A DNA stretch of 64,000 nucleotides from Agrostemma githago (taxonomy: Eukaryota > Streptophyta > Magnoliopsida > Caryophyllales > Caryophyllaceae): contig OY288259.1 in NCBI GenBank assembly GCA_958450325.1, positions 21,508,734-21,572,733 on the forward strand, read 5' to 3'. How positions within the stretch are numbered: the stretch's first letter is position 1; each line of letters opens with the position of its first letter. The notes beneath the pieces are model-generated. The model was given only the letters and a program-made list of their open reading frames with translations. It did not search any database and was not told the DNA's origin. Positions 48,364 through 60,480 of the stretch are shown here, in pieces. The position numbers were made by a program, and so were the translations under genes.

Positions 48364-50435
48364 CTGTGGACGCCCGTCTGCACCGCCCAAAGCCACGCGC
48401 GCGCCTGCGTGAGACATTTGGTTTCGCAGTGGCCACCCACGCGGCCCCTCCCGTACGTCGGGGGCCGGTCTGATCTCGCGTACGGGGCGATGTGTCGTAC
48501 CTCGATTTGGTTGACGATTCGGATTGTAGTACTAGACGGATGCGGACATTCGTGTTTCCGTTAGAATCGATTGAGACGTGGTTGTAAATGTTTAAAGGCC
48601 GTTTGGTAAAATGACATTTTTAGTGAACTAAATTTGTTGCCAATTTTTAGAGTCGCCACCGAGTTAATTGTGGAAACTCGGAAACCGTTCAAGTCAACTC
48701 TAATCCTTAGCCAGCTCAAAGTTGAGTGGCATGAGACCTAAATATAAAGACTTGTACCCTTAAGCACTCCATGCCTGAAATGACTCTCGTTGCCAATGGT
48801 TTCGGACATCCAAAAATCGTAGATTCTGAGTAAGGGTGAGGGTACGTATTGGGAAGCCAACGTCCGATAGACATCGACACCCAATCCCGCCCATACATAG
48901 CGGCCTCTACTAATCAATCGGTGGGCTGATAACTTTGTTCCTTAATTGTGGCGGAAATGCGATAACATCCGTTGTTTTAACCCTATGTATTTGCTATGTC
49001 GGTTGTTTAAGGGCAAGTAAGCTTTTGTTGTCGAAGTAGTTGAGTTTACATTCTTTGCATGCGATTTCACGTGACAAGCAGGCCATGAAAATATACACGT
49101 AGGAGAGTAGAGAGTACTAAATTTTATACGTATTAGCAAATCAGTTTTAACATGATAATACGGATATTAGTCATTCTCGTGGTATAACTTACCTGGCATT
49201 CTGCTTAAGGTACGTTGGTTCGGTATTAATAGATATGCATCGTACCATGTGAGGGGTGAGCATCGGAATTAATATGGAACCCGACCACCGCTTGATCAGT
49301 TTTAGTTTGTTTACATTTTGAATTCCGTGTTAGGTGATTTACCATGCGATTATAGGGTCATAAAAGCGGTAAATCATACGAAAGCAGTAAATGCGAAATG
49401 TAAGTAAATCACATTGTGAGGAGTTGCACACTCGGAGTGTACACTAAACGAGACACGATGCATAGATGATTGAGAACGGATCTCGGAACTACTCTGGTTT
49501 AGGTTAGGTTGTTTTAGTGCTTATGGTTGAAGTTAGGGACGTTACGTATGTTAGTGATGTGCCATGGACCTAACGTCCATACGGGTTGGACTCAACGTTA
49601 TCGACGTGCATAAATAAAGAGTGCAGAATGTAAAGTTTTGTTTAGATTACAACCTAGTGACGATACGACTTCGAGGCGAATCCTCCTAGCTTTTTATGCG
49701 ACAAATCCGGCAGAGTTTCGCTACTATATTTGGAGATGGCTAGTCGAGCGCGGGTGCCCCTTTTCATTCTTATCGAGTAAGGAACTCGAGGAACTACAAG
49801 GATTAGTGTCAATTCACGTATCGGGAACAAACGATCGAGTGGATCGTACTTAGAGTCGGAGTGCGACGCTAACTTTAGAGAAAGAAGGGAGAAGAGTGAA
49901 TTGTGAGAATCGTTCACGAATTCTTGAGTTGTGTTTCAAATTATCGGAATAAGGGGGGTATTTATAGTTGCTCCTGTAGTTCAAATTGAATATTCGGATG
50001 CTTGGCATCTTGCTCATCAAGCCTGAGGCGCCTGATGGCTAGCGTAGGAGAACTCGGTCGCCTGAAGGGAGGCGTTCCGATTTTTGAAGATCCGATTTTG
50101 AAACTTTCCAAAATGGAGAGGATGCGTATCTCTAGCATGCTTGAGGATTAAGTTTTCTTGTTTGCCCTAGCGCGTCGAGCGCCGGGTGGGCCTCGGGCAC
50201 ATGTCTCGAGGTTCGCTTGGCTCGACGTGTTGACACGGGTTTAACTTTGCATATTTCGGGACCGATTCCGAGCCCCGGTGCCGGAATTGAGTCCAATTAG
50301 TATCGACGCGACCGTAATGACACGAATAAGACCGTCTTGATGTTGAATTAATTTTTATGAGTAATTATTTGATCTATTCTATAGAAAAAACGCCTAAAAC
50401 ATCGTAATCTCGGGACTAATTTTTTTGATTTTATC
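48364..50435 (-). repeat. 3' LTR of the Ogre/Tat element
   Basis: The stretch at 48640-48910 corresponds, with clear divergence, to the inverted LTR end at 34950-35230 (AGTCGCCACCGA, GACTCTCGTTGCC, TGAGTAAGGGTGAGGGTACG, CGGCCTCTACTAA). A minus-strand TATA box lies at 49959-49966. The LTR start is not sharp, so the upper limit is approximate. Confidence 0.6.
49959..49966 (-). promoter_or_regulatory. LTR TATA box (minus strand)
   Basis: On the minus strand it reads TATAAATA followed by CCCCCC, like the CTATAAATACC box in the related LTRs. Confidence 0.5.
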
Positions 50436-50441
50436 TTTCAG

Positions 50442-51005
50442 GTTTTGTTAGCTTCCCATCAGCGGTTGTGGTAGCCGCCAACTGCTTCCCGGCCTACGCG
50501 TCAAGGGCGGCTGTCGCCTCTTCCCGTGATACTTCGGGACCCCGATTGGGAAGTATGCTTCTTCTCGGGCTGGTTTTCTAGGATGGTTGCGTCTTTTCCT
50601 AAAAGATAGGTGTATTTGCAGGATGTTCCGGATATGGTGAGGCAGCTAGAGACTCGGGTGACCGAGCTTGAGGCGACTAAAGCGAAATTGGTGCAATCTC
50701 GGGATAACGAGATTGCAAAGCTTAAGGAGCAGTTGGCTCAGACTCAGGGCGAGACCTCGACGCAGGGTGAAGCTAGGTTTGGGGCTGAGGTGGAGAGAGA
50801 GGTTGAGGTCGAGGTTGAGGTCCAGGCTACGGGCACTACCGAGGACGTGGGAGGAATTCCCGAGATGGCTACCATGGATATTCTAACGGGTATGGACGGT
50901 ACTGAGGCTCCCATCCTTGATCTGGATGATCTAGATTTGGATGATGACCTCGGTGATCTTGTACTAGCTGTAGGTGTGCCTCTAAGGGTCCTCCCTAGAT
51001 TGTAA
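50442..51005 (+). pseudogene. Antisense extra ORF (C-terminal piece) of the Ogre/Tat element
   Basis: Two exons can be read: 50442-50572 (after an AG, ending at a GT) and 50622-51005 (after TTTGCAG, to a stop), both in phase. The protein has an Ala/Ser-rich part (FPAYASRAAVASSRD), a coiled coil (VRQLETRVTELEATKAKL), a Glu/Val repeat and an acidic Asp/Leu-rich tail. It lies between pol and the 3' LTR but on the opposite strand, a position where extra ORFs are known in the Tat lineage. No N-terminal part is found upstream, because the LTR lies there. The function is unknown. Confidence 0.45.
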
Positions 51006-51961
51006 ACTTGGTTTATGTTTGGATTTTGTATATTTTGTACATTTTAGTCTTCTAGTACTTTGATTGACTTGTTAGTCTTGTGTTTTTTTTTTTTGAAATG
51101 ATCACTTAGATGACAAGTAATCACTTCAAGTTTGGTTTATTTGTGGTCTCATCGTAATTTAGGACGTTATAAATGCATTACGATTGCATTATAAATGCCT
51201 TTTGAAATTCTTATAATGCGTTAGTTTGAGCCGGGAGTTGGATCAAGTAGTAAGTCGATTAAAATGTTTGACTCGAGACATGTAAAATATGTAAGAAGCG
51301 CTAACCTACTTTAAAACAATAATTAAATGACTCGGTGCTAGGAAACAAGTATAATTGTTTCGATGCTTGTGTTCAGAATGAAGCAGAAAGAAAAAAAAGT
51401 ATAGACCACTTTTTATGTCTTTAATCATAATGTCGTATTGGGCTACAAACGTAAATCGACACTGCCACTCGGGGCTACAACACGCCTAGGTAAGGTAGCT
51501 TCCAGTGGATCTGATGGACAAAAATGTGTCGTTTGTGTGGACCTTTCATTCTCGTATGGGCTTGTAATGGATGCTTTGGCTTTGGAAAGGTGTTTAGTGA
51601 CTTCAGAAGGTCATTCCTGACGTTCGGGGTAGTCAAGTGATAATTGATGGGATAAATCGTGGCTGACAGCATAGGATTCAGACGCTAGGAGGCTGATGAC
51701 AAAGGGTATCTACGCCGGGGTCTGGGCGGCTCGATTCTAGGACGCTAGGGTTCGGCGGCCCGGTTTTGGGGCGCCTAGGTTCAGGCAGCCCGAATCTTGG
51801 TTATTGAAATTTCCGTAATTTCCTAATTGTTGTGCGATTAAGGCTATATATGCTGGTTATGGGTGCTCGTTTTAGACATATTAGACTACCCATAGTGTCT
51901 TTATAGCTTCTTTATATTATTTGGAGTCATGTCGGACTTTGGGAGTCTCTTAACCGGGTGA
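51006..51961. other. Spacer between the antisense ORFs, no gene
   Basis: Non-coding sequence with a short GGCGCC-containing stretch (51700-51800). A probable leader for the next frame lies at about 51880-51961. Confidence 0.45.
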
Positions 51962-52629
51962 ATGGGTCGTCTTAGGAAAGGTGACCTTAAGGTTTTGCCA
52001 GGTGACAGTTTGTCTATTATTACCATGCAAGAACAGGCTAAAGTGCAAGATGACTTTCTGTTGGCATGTTCTTGCTTTTGGGATGCTAAGAACCATGTTT
52101 TTGCTTTCCCGGGAGGTAATGTTTGTCCCCTCCCCGAAGAGCTAGATGTTATAGGTGTGAGGCAAGTTGTATCAGAGGTTACTACCGCTACTAAATCTCC
52201 TCGGTGGACGGAAAGTTTCTTAGGGAGTTTGAAATGTTTTGGAGATGTAGGGTTTTACGTCATGTCCCTATAGAAAATGTTCGACCGGTAGACACTACTC
52301 ATTCCTGGTGGGGATGTTACGGGTATCCGACCGGACGGGGCAATTCAAATGTTAGGAAGACCGTGATGCTATAGGATAAGGAGGTGACACGAGTTAATGT
52401 CACTAAGCACTCGACCAAAGACAGTGTTACCGATCCTAGTTCCGTCAATTCATCTAAACGGGCCAAGATTGACAAGATCCATATTGAAAATGTGAGTAAG
52501 GAGGGGAAATGGGATTGGGTGGACTCGTCTTTGGCTAAGATGACAGAGGCTTGTGTTCAGAGGGTCTATGGTGAGAAACCCGAACAAGCACGCCCGAATG
52601 GTAAGGGAAGAGGAAAGTTGGACTGGTAG
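51962..52629 (+). pseudogene. Antisense extra ORF (N-terminal piece), plant mobile domain / DUF7745-like
   Basis: ATG at 51962 opens a 103-residue frame with FWDAKNHVFAFPGGNVCPL and PEELDVIG. This resembles the conserved 'F-W-D-x2-x-H-x-F-x-F...E-L-C-P-x-x-E-E-F' start of plant retroelement-associated and mobile-domain proteins. It stops at 52271. A second frame, 52384-52629, is Lys-rich and ends with GKGRGKLDW. The two are not in one frame and are probably parts of a decayed gene. It is opposite in strand to the element's pol. Confidence 0.4.
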
Positions 52630-52839
52630 AGCCCATCCGTTTAGTACTATGTTGTATTAATTGATATTATGTGGTGTATCAGTAATAGCCTTTTGTAGGA
52701 TTTTGCTTGACACGTTGTCATTTTCCGGAGTAGCCGGGTACTGGATGCTCAATGTAAAGGGCCTCGACAAAGGCTTGATTTAATTGATTTTCCATTAATG
52801 AGAAGCACTCTTTTTTTAAAAAAAAATTATATTCATTTT

Positions 52840-53110
52840 TTTTGGTGGCTCGCAACTCGATTCTTCATTTTGTCCGGAGCACCCTTTCAAGTTTTCACTC
52901 TGTCCTCGGCTCACCTCTTTTTTTTTCTTCTCTTCTTTTTTTTGTCAGCTCGCAACTTGATTCTTCACTTTGCCCGGAGCGCCCTTTCGGGTATTCACTC
53001 CGTCCTTGGCTCGTCATGTTTTTTTTTTACGAAGGCTCACAACTCGTTTTTTTATTTTTTTCTGGGGCGCCCTTTGAAGTTTCTACCCCGTCCTCGGCTC
53101 GACGTTTGTG
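52840..53110. repeat. About 95-bp tandem repeat, three copies
   Basis: Units begin near TGGCTCGCAACTCGATTCTTC and contain GGAGC(A/G)CCCTTTC and CGTCCTCGGCTC, separated by poly-T tracts. They lie between pol and the antisense frames. Confidence 0.7.
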
Positions 53111-53199
53111 TTTCATCATTGAAATCACTCGTTAATCGGAACGTGGGGGGTTCTGGTTTGCATGTGAATCGAGTCATCGATTTTGCTATTTTTTTGTTG

Positions 53200-53266
53200 G
53201 TTGTACCCCCGAAAGGGTTGCCTACGTATCTGTATTTAGACGGAATCAAACCATGGTCGTAGTTCA
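53200..53266 (-). other. Conserved ATACGTAGGCAACC block
   Basis: On the minus strand it aligns with 7774-7840, 15498-15565, 30655-30589 and 59110-59041 of the non-autonomous family. It is non-coding in all copies. Confidence 0.6.
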
Positions 53267-53329
53267 TAATAGATGTGAGTGATTTTGCTTTTAGACTCGT
53301 TATGCCAATTATTGATGCGAGATCACGGC

Positions 53330-54960
53330 GCCTAGGTTGGGGTTGAGAACTCTTGGCCGTCTAGGTCGATAAGGATCACGGCGCCTCCCGTGAGTATCTT
53401 CATGACAAGATAGGGGCCTGTCCAGTTTGGTTTGAATTTCCCTCTAGGGTCGACGAGAAGGGGCGCTCTAATGGATTTGACTACTAAGTCTCCCTCATGT
53501 ATGTTTTAGGATTTCACTCGTTTATTAAACGCTCGTTGTATTCCTTGTTGGTATGTTTGCACGTTGGACAATGCATGTATTCTACGCTCATCTAGGAGTA
53601 CACTAGCTCATCGTAGCGTTTTTGTTTCCACTCATCTTCTGGAATGCCGCTTTCGACTAGTATCCTTAGTGAGGGTATTTCTAATTCTATTGATTGTACG
53701 ACTTTGGATCCGTAGGTTAGGTAGTAAGGTGTGGCTGGAGTAGGAGGTTCTATCCTCATAACGCAAAGGGTATTTTGTTGGGCCAATCTAGTAGTTGTCT
53801 ATCATTTTCTTAAGGATTGTGACGATGGTTTTGTTTGCTGCTTCCACAACCCCGTTTGTGTGCGGACTGTAGGGTAAGGATTTGTGTCCTTGGATTTTGT
53901 ATTTGTCTAGGAGTTTTTGGGTTTCGGCCCTAAAGTGAGCCCCCTGGTCGCAGATGATTTCATGTGGTATCCCGTAACGGCAAATGATATTGTTTTGTAG
54001 GAATTTGACTACTTGTTTGGAGGTTAGTATCGTATATGAAGCTGCTTCGACCCATTTGGTGAAGTAATCGACGGCCACTAATATGAAACAGTGTCCGCCG
54101 GTCCCGGATGGGTGTACTTTTCCTATGATGTCTATTCCCCAAGTAGAGAAGGGCCAAGGTGTTGTTGTGGTGTGGAGCGGGTATGGTGGTAGGTGTTGGA
54201 TTTTGGCGGATTTTGACAATTGTGACAGTAACGGACATGACGCCGGCAGTTTGCCTCTAAGGTGATCCAGTAATAGCCCAATCTCATTATATTACGGGCT
54301 ACCAGGTGTGCAGTCATGTGGGGTCTGCATTCCCCGTCATGTACTTCTTCCATGACCTTTTCGGATTGGGTTTTGTTTATGCATCTAAGAAGTACTCCTT
54401 GTGAGGTTCGTTTGTATAGTAATCCTTGGTTTAGGACGTAGTGAGTGGCTTGTATTCTTAGAGCACATTTGTTTTTGGTGCTTGTGTTAGTTGGGTATGA
54501 TCCGTCGGTTTTGAAGTCTAGGATTGCTTTGTACCAGGGTTCTTCGGGGGTGTCATCGGTTTCGATGTTGTGCATATATGCGGGTTGCTCACTCCTCACC
54601 ATGCAGATAGGCATAGAGAGAAGATTGTCGGGCACGTTTATCAGTGAGGCTAACTTGGATAGGGCGTCAGCGAATTGGTTTCCCTCGCGGGGTATGTGTT
54701 TGAAGTTAATTTCGGTGAACTCCGGGATATTGTCTCTATTTCAGTTTGGTATGGAGCTAGGCTTTCACTATAAACCTTCCAAGTGCATGTGGCTTGGTTG
54801 ACTACTAGGGAGTAATCTCCATGGACTTTAAGGTTTTTTATCCCTAGTATTGCGGTTTTAGCCCTACTAGACAGGCTTTGTATTCGGCTTCGTTATTGGT
54901 TACCGGGAAGTCTAGTTTGACTGATATGGGTGGGTGATCGCCTTGCGGGTTATCGGTTGT
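53330..54960 (-). pseudogene. Ty3/gypsy pol remnant: RNase H and integrase (Ogre/Tat)
   Basis: From the high-coordinate end: RNase H with FPVTNNEAEYKACL and, after a frameshift, VHGDYSLVVNQ and NQFADALSKLASL. An HHCC zinc finger follows with CRPHMT...CHNC. The integrase core has GIDIIGK (first Asp), CDQGAHF (second Asp) and NGVVEAANK (Glu), so the DDE triad is visible. A C-terminal part reads PRGKFKPNWTGPYLV and GGAVILIDLDGQEF. Breaks are a frameshift after CHNCQ (near 54215), disruptions near 53787 and 53600, and a stop before NIHEGDLVV. Protease and reverse transcriptase are not in the window. It is not functional. Confidence 0.85.
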
Positions 54961-55180
54961 GTGGGTTTCCTATATCGGTTTTTTTTGCTATGAGATTGGC
55001 TATGGATTGGGCTTCGGATAGTTGCTTTTGATCTCATTTAGAGGGAAGTCAAGTGGGCTATTTGTTGTAGCCCTTACGTTTCGATTGATTGCTATCGATA
55101 AATGGCATAGTATTGAGTTTTAAGTGAGAAAGTGCGTTATTTTAAATCAAGTGATTGTCGAGGTGCGTAGTAAAAGAAGT
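54961..55180 (-). other. Further degraded pol sequence up to the element junction
   Basis: No clear motif. The sequence runs to the LTR edge of the neighbouring element at about 55181. Confidence 0.4.
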
Positions 55181-55181
55181 A

Positions 55182-57711
55182 CGGACATGACACAGGTTCA
55201 CCCCGACGCGGCCACGCGCGGGTTTGGGCGGCAAATGTTTCCCATGTGAGATAGTTCTCGGGTCGAAATCTAAATCGAAATAGGAGTCGCCACCGAACTT
55301 TGTGGGAATTTGGGCCCGTTCAAACCCACTCTATATTTTGGTAGAGCGTGCACAACGTATGGCCCACTTTGATATTAGAGCTTTTGGGGTTCCTCCCTTT
55401 GCATTAAGATACCGATGCCGATGTTATCGGGTATCGTATATCGAATGACTCTCGTGCGCCCACAAAGGACACCCAACCCCGCCCGCACATGACGGCCTCT
55501 ACTAAGATATCGATCACTTTTTTAATACGCGCTCTAGTGATTCGGTGAAATATAATGCAAACAGCGTTTTATCTAAACACGTGAAATATGTTCGAACTAC
55601 GTCATTTTAAAGCATCTTAGATTATTATCGAAATTGAATTTAGCATGCGATGTTCGTTTAAATATGATGAATACAAACATCGAAAATAAAAGCTCGTAAA
55701 TAAATACAAATTACACGCGCGGAAATACAACCCGGAATTACAATACAACGAACATAACGATAATATAATGAGTTAGACGGTTTGAATAATAATGTGGTGC
55801 ATGATTTTGTAAAGGGAGGCACGTGGTCGGATTAACACGTGATGACTAAAAGTCGTAAAAAAAAGATTTGATGAGGCTTATATTGTTAGGAAGCTCACGT
55901 CGAAGTGCTATGGAGGTCACTCGATCGAGTCACGGAAGGGACTCGATCGAGTGCCCTTCGTGAGGACCCCCCGCCTCTTTTAGAGGGGCTCACTCGATCG
56001 AGTTGGCTTAGGCACTCGATCGAGTATCCTCTGTACGGGTGTCATCTTGCCTTTCAAACGACCCATTTCGTAATCTTTATGTTTCGAATTTGAAATGTAG
56101 TCGTACTGAATATAAATATTATTCGATTTATATTAGTTTGACTATCAATCGCTCACATACTCGACATTCGGTTATGAAACTGATATCTAGTGTTTAGAGA
56201 AGAATTTGCAAAAATTGAATTTGATCAAAATAGAACGAACGTCAATTCCCTCCGCGTTATGATGTCATAGTTGGTCCTTACAGACCGTGTGACAATCAAT
56301 TCGGCATCAACGGGGTTCGTGCTAGTCCGATTTATCGACAATTCTTTTAGACATAATATTCGAACTACGGAGTTGATATTACGTCTTTAGAATAACATTT
56401 AGAAAAGGAATGGCGTCGGACATGTTTAACGATGAATCACCACGATCCATTACACCCTTAACTGTTTAGGGGGACGCACCTCAAAGGGCGCCACCTCCAA
56501 TATGACTTGTAAAGGGATTAAATGGATTTTGGAGGGAATTCATGGTTAAACTTATTCAATCCGAAAATTCGACCATCGTCACAAACTTAGATCCTCGGCA
56601 TTTTAATATCGTAATTTGGCCTTTAAAGCCTACGATCATTAATTTAGCCTCATCGGATGTTGCTCGGATCGTTTTGAAAATAGTTTTTGTTAAGTATACA
56701 CAGTATTATATATATAACGGAATGGAAATAAGCGATAATTAAAATGTTAGGTGTTAGATACAATAAATAAAAAAAAATTAGATTGCGATAAATAAGAATG
56801 TTAGATTAGAGAGTTAGTATACATAAAATTAAAAGTTAGTGTTAGTAATAATTAATATGTGTATGTATGTGTGTGTGTGTACGAGAAAGAGAAGGGAGAA
56901 GAAGGAATGTCGGGATTTGATTTACACCCACAACGTACATGCTTTAGTCTCGGAATACGGGCTCGTCTAATAGCGGCAAAGGCGCGGGAACGTCGAGATA
57001 TATGGGATAATAAGTTAGGGTGTGTATGGTTGTAGAGACGATGCTCTTGATCTTTGACGAGTTTTGATCTCGGGATTGATTGTGTGTGTATGTATATTTG
57101 AATGTTGAAGATGGGTAGAATGATGAATGAATATTGTGTGAAATGTGTAGGGTTATGAGTGTTGAAGAAAGGTTGTAAATGAATGAATGTGGAGGAGTAT
57201 ATATAGAGCCCTCCACGGTTTAGGGTCACTCGATCGAGTGACCTGTTTGACGAGTGCCTGTGCGTTTTTCGAGGGTGCACTCGATCAAGTGGACCCAAGT
57301 CACTTGATCGAGTGGGTCAATACAGGTGACGCAAAATAGGGAAAGTTGAGATATTTGGGGTTGACTGTGATTTAGTTGACATAGTTGTTTTGATTTTGTA
57401 TCTAGACACATGCATGACTGGTTTCGTCTTGTGTTTCGACTTTCACCGGGTTTCAACTCGGTCGCTAAAAGACGGTTTTATTTCTGGTGGCGGTTTTGGC
57501 TCAAATTAGTCTTATTTTATTGGAAACGACCCACTAGTCCTGGATTTGAGGTCGGTTTTGAAAGATTTGTACTCCGCTAAGTGCCCACGTCGGATACTAT
57601 TGATTCTGAGTCCGTATTCGAGCGCATTAAAGCATGTTTACGTTCGCTCATCATCGGGTATTTTGTTGGAAACTGCTATAGACACTAGCAGGCAAAATGC
57701 GGGTGTCTACA
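55182..57711 (-). repeat. 3' LTR of the truncated copy
   Basis: It starts TGTAGACACCCGC on minus at 57711. Palindromes CACTCGATCGAGTG are at about 57232-57315 and 55917-56030, flanking the promoter as in the other copies. It is more diverged than the LTRs at 1456-19405, and there is no (TAT)n tract, only a short TG run near 56865. Confidence 0.85.
57198..57205 (-). promoter_or_regulatory. LTR TATA box (minus strand)
   Basis: TATATATA between the palindrome cluster and a CA-rich leader, the same place as TATAAATA in the related LTRs. Confidence 0.5.
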
Positions 57712-60265
57712 GAGCCCCCACTCTGACTGAGGCTTGGACAAGGCGAAAGTCAGAGTAGCTACCAGACCAATCAAGGATTACGACCTGGCAGCCTTCCAGT
57801 CGGGTTGTTTATAGTCCGTTAGACTTGCGTGATGGGACTCTCTAGCCACAAGATAGAAATCATATCGGAGTTTTGTTATTTGGGATAGCTCCGTGGGGAC
57901 TTGCTTTTGAAGTCTTGGGTGTACCTGTATGCAAACACATCCCATCTGCGCGTGAACTTACTTCTGAAGTCCTGGGTGTACCTGTATGCAGACATATCCC
58001 ATCTTGGATGTGGTATTCCAGGAGAAACATTGCCTCGAGGTTTCCGTTGGGGAGTAAAGGAGCTCCGCGGGGACTTGCTTCTGAAGTCCTGGGTTTACCT
58101 GAATGCAGACACATCCCATCTGCGCGGGGACTTTCTTCTAATGTCTTGAGTGTACCTGTATGCAGACACATCCCATCTTGGATGTAGTGTTCCAGGAGAA
58201 ACACAGCCTTTAATGTTCCGTTGGAAAGCACATACTGGTACCTGAAATGTTAGATACATAGGCAGAAATAACAGATATAGCAGATAGCAAGATAGCACAT
58301 AGGAAATGCAGTTAGCATCTATAGACTGACTTGCGCTGGGGAAAATATTTTTGCTTCATTTTGAAATTAAAGTCCTAACAGCAGCTCACGTGCTAGGAGA
58401 TAGGTTTTCAAAATTGAAAGAGCTAGAAAAGAAATTTCCAGTTTAAATAGACCAAAATTTGACCTTGTCGAAAAGGATTTTTTTTCAAAGCTAAGTTTTG
58501 CAAATTTCAAAGTAGGAATTTGAAGAGAGTGGCATACCGACAGACTCGACCCTGGACGCGACAGAACGAGTTGACAAACACGACTTGGACTCTCGAAGGC
58601 GTTGGACCGCGAATCGGTAGGGGGTGGGCCACCTAAGATGACAAGACTCTTAAGTTGCGCTATCCCATAGCCTAGCCGAGTGGAAACACGGTCGAACATT
58701 GAAATGGGAAGGATATGTTATAGTACATAATGAGTCTGTTTCTGCAAGACTCAGCAGTAGCAGTGCTGTAGACTAGTGTTCTTTTGAATTTTTGGTTCTG
58801 GGATATATTCCCAAAGTGGGTGTCGCTTCGAGTCCTTGACAGATTCTTGTCTTCGACTGAGACGAGTACTAGGACACAGTGTAGAAAGGAGACTATTTTT
58901 GAAAGTCTTTTCGATTTTGTGAGTGGATGGAGAACTTCTGTCTAAAAGAAGTCCCCAGGACGACAAAGCAGACTGTTGAGAACATGACTGTGTCATGATA
59001 GGAATGATGGTGCTTTTTTGAATGTGTGTCAATGTGGGTGGTTGTGCCCTTGTCGTAAGGCTGCTTGCGTAGTCACGTGTAGTGAAATCAAACCAAGTTG
59101 TAGTTCGGTGAATTGAAAGATAGGTTATGGTGCCTAGTTTATTAGGGCTTTGTGTGTAACTAGCCATAGTGATGGTGTAGGCTAGGTGCATTCCCAATGA
59201 TGCCTCGATCGAAGGGTTAGAAAAGTTAGGATATTGATCCTATGACTGTGAGCATTCTCCGAGGTAGCCCCCGGAGGTGGTGTGAACTATTTGGGCATGT
59301 TCTATGCCGACCGCAAGTTGAGTTCCCGTGTTTGGGGCTGGTAACTGGTTTGGATATTTTTGGAAATGTGGTGCCAGGCAATAAGTAGCTTTGACGATTT
59401 GAAATCTGAAGCTCGATTTTGTGGAGTTAAGGCTTCGAGGGTAAGGTATTGTAATATGGTAGGAAATGGGGAGCTTGAGTAAAACTGACTCGAACTTCGA
59501 TTGGGTAGGTTTGATAATGCGGGATCTGATTTCCATGTCTGGTCCTAATGGTTAGGGGATATCCTATGGAGCTTGAATGCTCAAAATTCCGGGCTGTCTC
59601 TTAGCCTAGGTCTCGAGAAGGTCTTGAGGGTTGTAATGTGGGAAGGCTAGATATGGTGTTAGCTGGCCAGTCTAATTGTTTTGTCTCTATTTGATGGTAA
59701 TGGGTATTAACAATTTTTTAATTGACTGTACCCCGGTTAAGGGACTTTCACTTTAGTTGACCGCTAACCACGGTCATGCATTTTTTGAATTTTTTTTGGT
59801 TGGTTAACCTCTTAGCCCCGATCATGGGATTCTTCATTTGAGTTGACTGTGCCCCGGTCAAGAGATTGACCGTACTCTGGTCGATGGAGTGACTGTATCT
59901 GGTCGAGGGATGTTGAGAATTCTTTTTGATCATGGCCAACTCTTTTATTTTGGCCTTCTGCTTTTTCCGTGTATTTTTTTTGTCCAGTTTTTTTTTTCAC
60001 GGCTACCCCCCTGTGGCGTTGTTGGAGGATTTGGGGTTGGGCCCATTGGTTGTATTAGGCCTTTCGAACTAAGCCTTTGTAAGGCGTAAGCATAGTTGGT
60101 GCTTACGTGAGTGAAAACTCGCAGTGGAATACTCTACAGTAAACATGGTGGTTTGTATCTCGCTATTGTCAGCATGATTTTGAGCAATCTTTGTGGAAAC
60201 ATCTTCCCGAGTTGGGTATTTCTTAACGTTGAGCATATAGAACAACGATGCTTACTTTTTCTGGT
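57712..60265 (-). other. Internal region (3' half), non-coding
   Basis: It begins with the inverted polypurine tract (GAGCCCCCACTCTGAC on plus). It contains a repeat block (57890-58230), the conserved ACGTAG block (59041-59110) and a GACCG...CGGTC block (about 59720-59910). Frames up to 148 residues have no known domain. Confidence 0.7.
57890..58230 (-). repeat. Tandem units in the internal region
   Basis: Four to five copies of a unit with GGGTGTACCTGTATGCAGAC and ACATCCCATCTTGGATGT. The elements at 1456-19405 have two related units per internal region (near 8660-8870). Confidence 0.75.
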
Positions 60266-60269
60266 CATT

Positions 60270-60480
60270 ACTACTACACAAATGAGCTATTGCAACACTT
60301 TACTTGCAACACTTTGTTTTGCAGAAATAAGTAATTTGCAACACTTTTAATGAAAATGTTGCTTTTACTAAACCAATGCAACGTTTTTTAAAAAATGTTG
60401 CATTAAACTATCCAATTGCAACACTCCCTATAACACTTGTCAAAGTGTTGCTAATCATTGAATAAAATTGGTATTAGATT
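60270..60480. mobile_element. End of a DNA transposon with GCAACACTT repeats
   Basis: After CTACTACACAAATGAGC there are about seven copies of GCAACACTT or its complement AAGTGTTGC in direct and inverted orientation, a subterminal-array pattern. Only one end is seen. It could be CACTA-like, but the CACTA terminus itself is not clear. From 60480 to 61060 nothing is recognised except a GACCTGACAAATAGGTCAAC motif common in plant repeats. Confidence 0.45.

Larger units (their letters stand above)
48364..55180 (-). mobile_element. Degenerate Ogre/Tat Ty3/gypsy retrotransposon, 3' part
   Basis: On the minus strand the order is RNase H and integrase remnants (about 54960-53330), a conserved non-coding block, opposite-strand extra frames, then a 3' LTR (about 50430-48364). 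The LTR end aligns with that of the non-autonomous family (TGTGGACGCC..., CCACGCGCGCG, and GAGTCGCCACCGAG further in). No reverse transcriptase, gag or 5' LTR is in the window, because the copy is cut at about 55180 by the LTR end of the next element. Frameshifts and stops show it is old. Confidence 0.7.
55182..60265 (-). mobile_element. Non-autonomous Ogre/Tat-like retroelement, 3' half only
   Basis: A complete minus-strand 3' LTR (57711 down to 55182) is followed by about 2.5 kb of internal sequence co-linear with the right half of internal regions 4162-9045 and 11894-16770. It ends abruptly near 60265, where the GCAACACTT repeat begins. No 5' LTR or primer site is in the window, and no gag or pol is present. 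The final bases of the LTR are mutated (TGTCCGTA for TGTCCACA), so no target duplication is assigned. Confidence 0.8.

Noticed and set aside
48370..48500. GC-rich block as a possible rRNA or CpG-island feature
   Set aside because: It aligns with the GC-rich LTR ends of the Ogre/Tat family (CCACGCGCG...), so it is part of an LTR.
52798..53262. 154-residue Phe-rich frame
   Set aside because: It runs through poly-T-separated tandem repeats and non-coding retroelement sequence. No homology is recognised.
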